Shown piece by piece: positions 52,701 through 60,975 of a stretch of DNA of 64,000 bases. The stretch is from CAMDPA01 sp965223035 (lineage in GTDB: Bacteria > Pseudomonadota > Alphaproteobacteria > Rhizobiales > Hyphomicrobiaceae): contig OZ244980.1 in assembly GCA_965223035.1 (NCBI GenBank), positions 186,001 to 250,000 on the forward strand. Direction: 5' to 3'. The notes under the pieces were generated by a model, which did no database searches, was not told the DNA's origin, and saw only the letters and a list, made by a program, of their open reading frames with translations. The stretch's first letter is position 1; each line of letters begins with the position of its first letter. Both the position numbers and the translations under genes were made by a program.

Positions 52701-53732
52701 TCAGTCCATGAACAATGAGAGGAGCCCGGTTCTGCGGGGCGCCTTGTACTCGGACATTGCGGTCGCGACCTGGGCATAAAGCTGGGGCAGCCACGACGGC
52801 TGGCCGGGCTCCGGCTTCGGCAGTCCCTTTTTTCGGAAGTCGGTGGGTGCAATAATTAGCTTGATCTTTGACAGGCCGGTCACAGCGGCCATAACGAAGA
52901 GCTCCTCCGCGGCATCATCGCCCATCGCCAAGCAGCCAGCCGATGAATTTTTTCCGTGAATCATGATGTCGCCGCCAAGCTTTTTGCGGCCGTCTTTTGC
53001 CGCCATGCGACGGTCAAAGGCATTGGGATAGTTGACGCGGAGCGACACATGATAGGCGCTGTTCGGATTGAGAAACGTGATGCGGTAGACACCCTCCGGC
53101 ACCTGCTTATCGCCCCGGCGCAGCTTGGGACCGGCACCGCCGCTGGCCGCCAATACGGGATACTGATGTATCAGCTTCCAAGCCCCTGCACGCGGCCGCG
53201 CATGTAACTCGAGGACTTTTTTGTCCTTGATGCCAAGCAGGGCGATCTCGGCCGGGGGCCAGGCGGCCTGGGCGGCTTGGAACTTCTGCGCAAGGCGCTG
53301 TTTCGCTGCCGGCGAAATTTCGGCCAAGCGCTTTTTCAGCGTGTACCGCCGCTTTCGGGGTAGGCGCTTGCCGGACCGGCGAAGCCGGCGTTCGGGTAAC
53401 CGTGTCACGCGCTGCGCAGACCACGGGGATTTCGTCTCGGGCCGCACTTCCGTCGACCAGGATCCTGTGTGGGTCGGATCGAACGGGGTGGTTGGCCTTA
53501 ACGGCGAGGGCTGAGATGGTGGCGCAGCGTGATCAAGGGTGCCGGGCCGAAAATAGGCGAACCGATTGACGTGTGAAGATGAGTCCCTAGAGCCGGTTTG
53601 GGCGCTGATGTGTGTCTTGGATGAAGAGGGTTCGAACAGAGTCGCTCGGACCAAGGCATACATGAAGATCGCACCAACGATGGTGGCTGTAGTTGTGTAA
53701 GCGAGGAGCGCAAATCTCGGGCGCGAATGCAT
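52701..53732 (-). CDS. L,D-transpeptidase (YkuD fold)
   Basis: The 343-residue protein has an N-terminal membrane anchor (LLAYTTTATIVGAIFMYALV), a long Pro/Arg-rich linker and a YkuD domain: VLELHARPRAGAWKLIHQYP, EGVYRITFLNPNSAYHVSLR and the catalytic GGDIMIHGKNSSAGCLAMGD (His and Cys near 258-267). It would form 3-3 cross-links or attach proteins to peptidoglycan in the periplasm. It resembles the ErfK/ YafK subgroup with DUF2778-like text. No operon partner is seen. Confidence 0.9.
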   Translation of the reverse strand: MHSRPRFALLAYTTTATIVGAIFMYALVRATLFEPSSSKTHISAQTGSRDSSSHVNRFAYFRPGTLDHAAPPSQPSPLRPTTPFDPTHTGSWSTEVRPETKSPWSAQRVTRLPERRLRRSGKRLPRKRRYTLKKRLAEISPAAKQRLAQKFQAAQAAWPPAEIALLGIKDKKVLELHARPRAGAWKLIHQYPVLAASGGAGPKLRRGDKQVPEGVYRITFLNPNSAYHVSLRVNYPNAFDRRMAAKDGRKKLGGDIMIHGKNSSAGCLAMGDDAAEELFVMAAVTGLSKIKLIIAPTDFRKKGLPKPEPGQPSWLPQLYAQVATAMSEYKAPRRTGLLSLFMD

Positions 53733-54452
53733 GGTATCCCTGTGAGCATTACCGCCAGCCTTGACTGACCCCGCTCACCATGCCTGATTCGCGCGCTGAG
53801 TGGGGCCTGCTTATGGCCTGATTTTCTACCTTATCATGATTGCCATCGTTGCCATTGTCGCTTCGGTCCGTGCCAAAATGAATAACGAAATGATCTCGAT
53901 CAACAATACATTTGACTGACGGTGCGCGCCAGTCTCCGTTCGGCATCAGGCCGGCCGGAGCCTGCGCTACGCGGCACCGCGACCAGCTTGCGCCTGATAG
54001 CGGACGGTCCTTGGCGGCAGGCACCTTCAACCCAGCGTTACGGTCACCCCGGTTTCACGCTCAAAACGGGAGATACTTGAGGCAGATCATGTCCGCCCAT
54101 GGCCGAATCGCCTTGCCGGCCGGGGGAGCGGGAGGCTTCCAGCATACTCCGACGCGGAGATCGTCCAGTGGTGAGCAACTTACTGCTATTCATCGGGGTC
54201 GTTCCGATTCCGATTAAAGGGTGGTTGCTCTAGAGACGATCAGCTTGATGCGTGGCCGATATTTCGTCGCGCGTGCAAACCCAACCGGACGCCGGTATGG
54301 TAACGAGGTCGACCCAGCCGCCTCCCCCACCGGCACTATGCCGGCCTCGAACCAGAGCGTTGATGGCTGCTGGCTTGGGTTGCGAGGCCTTGTGATGCTC
54401 CGATACAACGTTTCGACGGAGTGATGCGTATGCCAGCGAGGGAGACTGCACC
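53733..54452. other. Intergenic region with one repeat and a possible tiny membrane peptide
   Basis: A GTG at 53800 opens a 39-codon frame to TGA 53917-53919 (GLIFYLIMIAIVAIVASVRA then KMNNEMISINNTFD), which looks like a one-pass membrane peptide but has no ribosome binding site. The repeat at 54171-54233 is separate. Nothing else is recognised. Confidence 0.25.
54171..54233. repeat. Diverged palindromic repeat, GAGCAAC arms
   Basis: GTGAGCAACTTACTGCTATT, then CATCGGGGTCGTTCCGATTC, ends GGGTGGTTGCTCTAG. The left CTAG is lost; the right one remains at 54230-54233. Confidence 0.75.
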
Positions 54453-55034
54453 GTGCTAACACTTTATTTCGCCCCTGGCGCAAGCTCGATGGCGCCTCAT
54501 ATAGCTTTGCATGAGGTCGGCGCACCGTTCGACGGCAAGCCCGTATCGCTTGCCAACAAAGCGCAACGAGAGCCGGACTATTTGGCCATCAACCCTGCGG
54601 GCAAAGTTCCAACTCTGGTTGATGGCGGGCTCGTCTTGACCGAGGTTCTGGCCATTCTTTACTACCTCGCACGACGCTTCCCGCAGGCTCAGCTGTGGGT
54701 TGAGGACGATCTCGAGGGGCAAGCCCAGGCGCTGTCGTGGATGTCATTCACGGCATCATCGCTGCACCCGGCGCGTCGGCAAGGTTTCGAGGTCGCGCGC
54801 GAGGTGTTTGGCATTGCCGAACAGAAATTGGGCGCCCGTGATTGGGCGATCGGGCGATATTCCATCGCCGATATCCATCTGTTTCGCCTGTATTGGCGCC
54901 AACGTGATACGCTGGAGCCGGTTCGTGCGTCGCTTCCGGCGCTTGAAGCGCACTACGCGCGCATGATGGCGCGGCCGGCCGTGCAAAAAACGCTCGAGGT
55001 CGAAACGGCCGTTGGCTATCAGCTTCCGACGTGA
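54453..55034 (+). CDS. Glutathione S-transferase
   Basis: The 193-residue protein has the GST N-terminal thioredoxin-like domain (LTLYFAPGASSMAPHIALHE with the likely catalytic Ser, NPAGKVPTLVDGGLVLTEVL with the cis-Pro and the TE glutathione contact) and an all-helical C-terminal domain (YSIADIHLFRLYW). It conjugates or reduces electrophiles with glutathione in the cytoplasm. GTG 54453 has GAGGGAG nine bases upstream. It is slightly shorter than typical beta-class enzymes. Confidence 0.9.
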   Translation: MLTLYFAPGASSMAPHIALHEVGAPFDGKPVSLANKAQREPDYLAINPAGKVPTLVDGGLVLTEVLAILYYLARRFPQAQLWVEDDLEGQAQALSWMSFTASSLHPARRQGFEVAREVFGIAEQKLGARDWAIGRYSIADIHLFRLYWRQRDTLEPVRASLPALEAHYARMMARPAVQKTLEVETAVGYQLPT

Positions 55035-55199
55035 AGATCGATGTGTGCACCCGCGCGGTTCGGAAACATGTTCGAGCGCCGGTCAATTGGGATCAAACCT
55101 TAAAGACTTAGCGCGACGGCGATCCGTCAATCAGCCGATCGCCAAAAAATGCTTGTTGGTGGGGTCGAAAACGTTTGCCTTCTCCGCGTCGGCCGCGAT

Positions 55200-55278
55200 C
55201 TAGATCATCGCGCGTTAAATCGGAACCGCAACGCCGGTTCCGATTGCGCCGGTTCCGATTTAAGGCGGGTTGCTCTAG
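55200..55278. repeat. Palindromic repeat with a duplicated centre
   Basis: CTAGATCATCGCGCGTTAAA begins a GATCATC-type arm. The centre CGCCGGTTCCGATT occurs twice in tandem, then the right arm switches to GGCGGGTTGCTCTAG, the GAGCAAC type. The right CTAG supplies the stop of the gene at 55275. Confidence 0.88.
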
Positions 55279-56036
55279 CCGCGCCCGATAAACGAGCGCA
55301 TGTGGTTTGGCAATATGGTCGCTTCAAAAAGGTTCACCTCCGGCGGCAGCGTGCACATCAACACCGCGAGCCGTGCCACGTCCTCGGCGGCCATCACGTA
55401 ATCTTCCGGCGTCGGTCCTGGACCGGGGCGGGTTCGACCGCGCCGCGCCGTAAAGCTGGACAATGTTGCACCGGGATGGATGATGGATGCGACGACGCCG
55501 TATTTGCGGCCATCCATCGTCAGTTGGTGGGTCATCCCTTGCAGCGCGAACTTGCTGGCGGTGTAGGGGATGGAGTCGGGGCGCGGCGTCTTGGCCGATA
55601 CGCTGCCGATGTTGATGATCCGACCGCCCTGCGGGTCTTGCTGCTTCATCACGCGCACCGCTTCACGGCTCATCAAAAACACTGCGGTCTGATTGACGGC
55701 GATGACCTGGTTCCAGTCTTCGAGGGTGGTGTCTTCGATCGGTTTGCCTGCCGGTACGCCGGCATTGTTGACCACGAAGTCGACGCGACCATAACTACCT
55801 TTTGCTAGGCTGAACAAGGCAGCGACATCAGCCTCGACGGTCACGTCGGTGGGAACTGCCAGCGCGACGCCGCCGTTGGCCTCGATGCTGCGCGCAACGT
55901 CATCGAGCGCATCCTTACGCCGGGCCGCCAAGACTGTCAGGGCGCCAGCCATCGCGAAACACTCCGCGATGGCTCTGCCGATGCCGTTGCTGGCGCCGGT
56001 GACGATGGCGATGCGATTGGTAAGGGGCTTGTCCAC
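55275..56036 (-). CDS. Short-chain dehydrogenase/reductase
   Basis: The 253-residue enzyme is a classical SDR: IAIVTGASNGIGRAIAECFA (cofactor binding TGxxxGxG), DFVVNNAGVPAG, and INIGSVSAKTPRPDSIPYTA with SK (Ser, Tyr-x-x-x-Lys active site). It uses NAD(P) to oxidise or reduce an alcohol/carbonyl; the substrate is unknown. It is divergent from the molybdopterin-binding subunit gene at 56577. Its TAG stop coincides with the CTAG of the repeat at 55200-55278. Confidence 0.93.
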   Translation of the reverse strand: MDKPLTNRIAIVTGASNGIGRAIAECFAMAGALTVLAARRKDALDDVARSIEANGGVALAVPTDVTVEADVAALFSLAKGSYGRVDFVVNNAGVPAGKPIEDTTLEDWNQVIAVNQTAVFLMSREAVRVMKQQDPQGGRIINIGSVSAKTPRPDSIPYTASKFALQGMTHQLTMDGRKYGVVASIIHPGATLSSFTARRGRTRPGPGPTPEDYVMAAEDVARLAVLMCTLPPEVNLFEATILPNHMRSFIGRG

Positions 56037-56576
56037 GTCAGTTCACCTTCCGGCTGGGAGAGGGCTTGGTCGGGCAACATTGGGTTGGACCATCCAAAGG
56101 CCACGCCCGGTGCGGGCAGACGCATCGGCGACCGGCCTCTCCACTGTACAGTCGCTTACGTTGCCACGCTCAGAACTGGGCGTGAAGTCAATTGTGACTC
56201 GGTGGTCGCGTGCGGCTTCACCATGGCCAATTCCGTCCACCTGGCCAAACACGCCGGCAACAGACGATATGGCTGCCGTACCCTGTCGCTCTGCAACGGC
56301 GCGAACCACGCTGAACCTTGCGGCGGACGATGTAAACCGCGGGTTTGCGACCGCCGGTCCATGGCTTCCGTCTGGTGCTGGGTGGGGTGCGCGCGGGCTG
56401 ACCCTGAGCTTGGGTCGGGTCACAGCGATAGCGGGCTCGTCGGCGATCGCCATGTCCGGTGATGGCTTGGTGGCGTCGTCGCACCGGATCGTGTGTTCAG
56501 GCGCGCCGGAGTTGACCGCCGTCGAACGGGCGTTACGGTTGGTCTGGTCGGCCGAGCACAAGAGGAGCGCAAGCGG

Positions 56577-58910
56577 ATGCGATTTGGCATTGGTCAATCA
56601 GTTCCCAGAACCGAGGATCCCAGGTTGCTGAGGGGAAAAGGTCGGTTCATCGACGACTTCAATCTGCCGCATCAGGCCTTTGCCTTTTTCTTACGCGCGC
56701 CGCACGCCCACGCGGACATACGGCGCATCGATACGACGGCTGCGGTCACCTTGCCAGGTGTGCTGGCGGTTCTCACGGGCGCAGATTACGCCGACGACGG
56801 TATTGGTGACATGGGGGGCGCCTCGCCGCGCCGCCGCCGTGATGGATCGCCGATGTACCGGCCACCGCGACCTGCGCTGACCGCGGATCGGGTGCGGTTC
56901 GCCGGCCAGATCGTCGCGATGGTGGTGGCGGAGACCGCGGAGCAGGCCAAAGATGCAGCGGAGGCGATCGCGGTGGACTATGTCGAATTGCCGATCGTCA
57001 CATCGACGGCAACCGCCAACCAACCGGGGGCTTCCGTCATCTGGCCCGATTGTGCGGACAATGAGTGCTTTGTCTACGAGGTCGGCGACGGCCCCAAAGT
57101 CGACCAGGCGCTGGCCGACGCGCCGCACGTCATCAAGCAGAGCTTCGTGATCAATCGCATCAGCGCCAACACAATTGAACCGCGCGGCGCGCTCGGCCAC
57201 TACGATTCAGGTCTCGATCATTACACGATTTATACCGGTCACCAACGCCCGTTCGCATGGCGCACCAACCTGGCAAAGAGTGTGTTCAAGATCGCTGAAA
57301 ATCAGCTGACGCTGATCAGTGGCGACGTCGGCGGCTCGTTTGGCATGAAAGGGTCGATCTATCCGGAGATCGCTTTGGTGTGCTGGGCGTCCAAGCGGGT
57401 TGGCAGGCCGGTGAAGTGGACCGGCGAGCGCTCGGAGTGTTTGGCGGCGGACGATCACGCGCGAGACAATGTGAGTGAAGCCGAGCTGGGATTAAGCGAG
57501 GATGGCGAATTCCTCGCGCTTAGGGTGCGCACCAATGCCAATCTGGGTGCCTACGTCTCGTTTCTTGGCTTTGCGCCACCGACCGCAAGTATCGGCGGGT
57601 TGGCCGGAGTTTATACGACGCCGGCTGTGCACGTCACCGTGGCCGGCGTGTTCACCAACACCTCGTCGACGTCGCCCTATCGCGGCGCGGGACGGCCGGA
57701 GGCGTCTTATATCATCGAAAGCATGATCGATTTGGCGGCGCGAAAGCTCAACATCGACCCAGTTATGCTGCGCCGGCGCAACCTGATTGCCCGCGAGGCC
57801 ATGCCCTATAAAACGCCGCTGACCTTCACATACGACAGCGGCGACTTCGCGGCGCTGATGGACGAAGCACTCGAAAAAGCAGACTACGCCGGATTCGAAT
57901 CGCGCCACGCCCTGTCAGCCGGCCAGGGCAAACTGAGAGGCATCGGGGTCTCCTTCGCCATTGAGCAGGCGGCCGCACCGCAAACTGAGACCGCAGAAAT
58001 GCGCTTCGACCCGACGGGCTCGCTGACGGTGTTGGTAGGCACTACGCCGCACGGCCAAGGTCACGAGACGATCTACAAGCAACTGATCTGCGAGCGTTTG
58101 GGACTTCAGCCGCAGCAGATTCGGGTCATCGAGGGCGATACGGATAAGGTCTCGTTCGGGACCGGAACCGGCGGATCACGCTCGGCCACGATCGGTACGT
58201 CGGCGGTGTTTGATGCTGTGACCAAGGTCGAGAGCAAGTGTCGGTCAATCGCTGCCCATCATTTGGAGGCGGCCGAACCGGATATCGAGCTTCAGGATGG
58301 GGAGTTCAGGATTAGGGGCACTGACCGCTGCATGAGTCTTTCGGACACGGTGCGGGCGGCGTTCGATCCGGCTCAGCTGCCGCCGGGCATGGAGCCCGGG
58401 CTCTATGAGACTGCCACTTTCAATCCCACCAAGGCCAATTTTCCCAACGGTTGTCATATCTGTGAAGTCGAAATTGACCAGGGTACGGGAGCTGTGGCGA
58501 TGGCGCGTTACGCGGTGGTTTATGATGTCGGCGTGGAACTGAACCCGCTCCTCGTTCATGGTCAAATTCGTGGCGGCGTCGTGCAAGGGGCCGGGCAGGC
58601 GCTGATGGAGGACATCAAATACGATGCCGAGAGCGGGCAATTGCTGAGCGGCTCGTTTATGGACTATGCAATGCCGCGCGCCGAGGATATGTGTGCGATT
58701 GTTTGCAGCAGCCATCCCGTTCCGACGGCGACAAATCCGCTGGGCGTCAAGGGGGCGGGCGAATGTGGAACCGTTGGCGCGCTGCCGGCGGTGATGAACG
58801 CGATCAACGATGCACTGGCGCGGCGGGGTATCGGCGCTATCGACATGCCCGCGACCCCAGAGCGTGTCTGGAAGGCCATGACGGGCAGCGCTTCAAGCGG
58901 CGCGACGTAA
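56577..58910 (+). CDS. CoxL-like molybdopterin-binding oxidoreductase subunit
   Basis: This 777-residue protein is the large subunit of a xanthine dehydrogenase/aldehyde oxidase-type enzyme (RFGIGQSVPRTEDPRLLRGK, then FRAPHAHADI-like FLRAPHAHADIRRID; GGSFGMKG; STSPYRGAGRPEASYIIESM; GTGTGGSRSATIGTSA; VKGAGECGTVGALPAVMNAI with the active-site Glu near 730). The CO-dehydrogenase-specific loop with AYxCSFR is absent, so CO oxidation is unlikely. The FAD and iron-sulphur subunits normally encoded beside it are missing here, so partners must come from elsewhere. ATG 56577 has AGGAG upstream. Confidence 0.92.
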   Translation: MRFGIGQSVPRTEDPRLLRGKGRFIDDFNLPHQAFAFFLRAPHAHADIRRIDTTAAVTLPGVLAVLTGADYADDGIGDMGGASPRRRRDGSPMYRPPRPALTADRVRFAGQIVAMVVAETAEQAKDAAEAIAVDYVELPIVTSTATANQPGASVIWPDCADNECFVYEVGDGPKVDQALADAPHVIKQSFVINRISANTIEPRGALGHYDSGLDHYTIYTGHQRPFAWRTNLAKSVFKIAENQLTLISGDVGGSFGMKGSIYPEIALVCWASKRVGRPVKWTGERSECLAADDHARDNVSEAELGLSEDGEFLALRVRTNANLGAYVSFLGFAPPTASIGGLAGVYTTPAVHVTVAGVFTNTSSTSPYRGAGRPEASYIIESMIDLAARKLNIDPVMLRRRNLIAREAMPYKTPLTFTYDSGDFAALMDEALEKADYAGFESRHALSAGQGKLRGIGVSFAIEQAAAPQTETAEMRFDPTGSLTVLVGTTPHGQGHETIYKQLICERLGLQPQQIRVIEGDTDKVSFGTGTGGSRSATIGTSAVFDAVTKVESKCRSIAAHHLEAAEPDIELQDGEFRIRGTDRCMSLSDTVRAAFDPAQLPPGMEPGLYETATFNPTKANFPNGCHICEVEIDQGTGAVAMARYAVVYDVGVELNPLLVHGQIRGGVVQGAGQALMEDIKYDAESGQLLSGSFMDYAMPRAEDMCAIVCSSHPVPTATNPLGVKGAGECGTVGALPAVMNAINDALARRGIGAIDMPATPERVWKAMTGSASSGAT

Positions 58911-59053
58911 CGGGCGCAGCGGTTGTTTTGTGCTCTGGTGTTTGATGACGGCGGATCGTGGGCGGCGCCAATGCTGGTCACCATGGCGAGTCCGCAATGG
59001 ACGCGACGGCTCACGATCGCTTCACGTCATAATGGTGCCGGCTGCGACGACCA

Positions 59054-60148
59054 CTATCGACCTGATGGCGGCGGTGGAAGCCAGCCCTGGGCCAGCATTC
59101 GCTCGGTGAGCAGTTTTGCAATGGCGCTGGCGCCGTCATTGGAATAGTGGATGAAGTCAATAAACATTCCTGTTCTGCCAAATCGGCGATCCAGGGCTTC
59201 GACCGTATCAACGAATATAACGTTGTCCGCAGCCGCAGCTTGTTTGAGAACACCATTGACGATATCTATGGTCGGCTGCCATTGCCGGGAGAGTGTGGCG
59301 TAGTCCTTATGGCCGGCACACGCTGCTTGATTTTCGGCGGCCGTAGCCGAGCTGCGAGCATAATAGCACGGATTGATCGGCATCAGGATTATTGGAATGC
59401 CGTTCGACCTTGGATGTTTCAGGTTAAGATCAAAATCTCTTTTTAGGAGCGTCGCAAACTGTGTCGAAAAGCCTTTGGTCTCTGATTGCCTCAACCGGCT
59501 CGAGGCGTGTCGGGCATAATGGAGGAGACTGGACCAAGACGGAGAAAGTATGCCAAAGCGAACGCTCGCCCAGGTGTGGTTCAGCGTCCAGTTCGACCTA
59601 TAGTGATCGTAAAGTGACACGTCATTAGCGGCATTCACGATCAGCACCGCACAGCGCCATCTGGGCGCGATGTCCAAGCGCCATCGATCCAGTGATTGTC
59701 GAAGATTGTAGGAGGGAACGCCGCCATTGAGGACCTTGACGGATCGTCCAGCGTTCTTGAGTGCGCCAGCTAAATGATGTGCAATGGTCTCATGATCTTT
59801 CACGCCGGACCCAAAAGGCACTGAGTCGCCAACGATACAGACAATGGGGGCCTTGTGGCTCTCGGCGAGCGTCGGGCCGCGAAAGCCGAGCGCATTTATC
59901 GAAGTCTGCTGGTCCCGATAGTTCTCCCGCAGCGTGTACTGCCGACGGTCGGCCACCGGTTTGGCGTAGGGAACCTGAAAATGCTTTCGGGCATTAAATA
60001 GCCAATGGCCATTGATCCACCGATAATGAAGATGGAGCAAGCCCTCAGAGAGGATCACCGCAACAAGCAGCACGGTCGCCAGCGGCAGAAGCTTCAGGGG
60101 AGTTCGCGAGAACGCGACTGCGGAGCTTTTTTGCGCGATGTTGTCCAT
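59054..60148 (-). CDS. Membrane-anchored SGNH-type hydrolase-like protein
   Basis: The 364-residue protein has an N-terminal membrane segment (LLPLATVLLVAVILSEGLLH) and an SGNH/GDSL fold: IVCIVGDSVPFGSGVKDHET (block I GDS), VLNGGVPSYNLRQ (block II Gly), LIVNAANDVSLYD (block III Asn) and DFIHYSNDGASAIAKLL (block V Asp-x-x-His). It may esterify or de-esterify an extracellular glycan. An intergenic ORF-free gap follows. The start ATG 60148 is supported by the hydrophobic segment that follows it. Confidence 0.85.
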   Translation of the reverse strand: MDNIAQKSSAVAFSRTPLKLLPLATVLLVAVILSEGLLHLHYRWINGHWLFNARKHFQVPYAKPVADRRQYTLRENYRDQQTSINALGFRGPTLAESHKAPIVCIVGDSVPFGSGVKDHETIAHHLAGALKNAGRSVKVLNGGVPSYNLRQSLDRWRLDIAPRWRCAVLIVNAANDVSLYDHYRSNWTLNHTWASVRFGILSPSWSSLLHYARHASSRLRQSETKGFSTQFATLLKRDFDLNLKHPRSNGIPIILMPINPCYYARSSATAAENQAACAGHKDYATLSRQWQPTIDIVNGVLKQAAAADNVIFVDTVEALDRRFGRTGMFIDFIHYSNDGASAIAKLLTERMLAQGWLPPPPSGR

Positions 60149-60975
60149 GATGTCGAAACCGGAGCTTTAAAAGAATGGCCGATGCCGTTTTAGGCTCGAT
60201 CTATGCAATGAGCGATCTAAAGGTCCTGTTTGGATCAGAGTCCAGGTGCACCGGTGCCCAATATGGTGCAGACGAAGTGGAGGTCCGAAGTGGAACTCGC
60301 TTGGTCGACACGGTAGCGCTTTCCACCGGGTAAGTCTCGCTTTATGGCAGCTCGGGTGTGGAACGCGACAACCTGGTCCCGAGCGCGGTCAGCAGTAATA
60401 AATCGGAAATGTGACGACGCAGGATAGATAAGCACTGGCGGGCCAAGCAACGGCAGGTGTCTATCTGCGTAAGCTCTGAGACCAAGCGGCAGCCGGCTGA
60501 GCTCAACTGGTTGCCGCATGGTCTGGAGCGGGTGGTGCTCATTTTCTCGAAAAGGCATGTCGCCGGCTCGCAAGCCAACCAGGCGATCGGCGAACGCTTC
60601 GGCGGATGCAGGGCGTGGTGCTTGACGCATGTGTTGTTCTGCCAATAAGTTGAGGCGCTCGTTCTGACATTACGAATTTGCGAGCTTGCCTCAAAGCCAG
60701 ATCTTATAACCGGACCGGAGTTTGATGGATCATCGGAGCCGAACCGTTTTATTTGCGTGTCGTCAAAATAGGGTCTTGAGCCCATTGCTAGAGCAGGGTC
60801 TTATTCAAGGACCTCGGTCTGCGAGCTAGCTCGGCCCTAAACCGGAAGTCGACAACCGGCATTTGAGGTTGATTGTTTTTTCCGCTGTCATCAAAAACGG
60901 TCGGGCACAGATGCTGGCGGAGGATAAAGGCATAGGGTTCTTCGTTGTCGGATGGACTGAGTGTGGAGGATAAGA
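60149..60975. other. Intergenic region, one unassigned open frame
   Basis: A minus-strand frame of 136 codons (60235-60645) with segments such as RLVGLRAGDMPFRENEHHPL and HFRFITADRARDQVV is protein-like, but I cannot assign it and another minus-strand frame overlaps it. Around 60788-60860 there is a faint trace of the palindromic repeat (CTAGAGCAGGGTCTTATTC). A T-rich stretch near 60873-60900 may belong to the sulfatase promoter. Confidence 0.3.

Noticed and set aside
56577..58910. Carbon monoxide dehydrogenase large subunit
   Set aside because: The AYxCSFR active-site loop of true CO dehydrogenase is not present and the small and medium subunits are absent.
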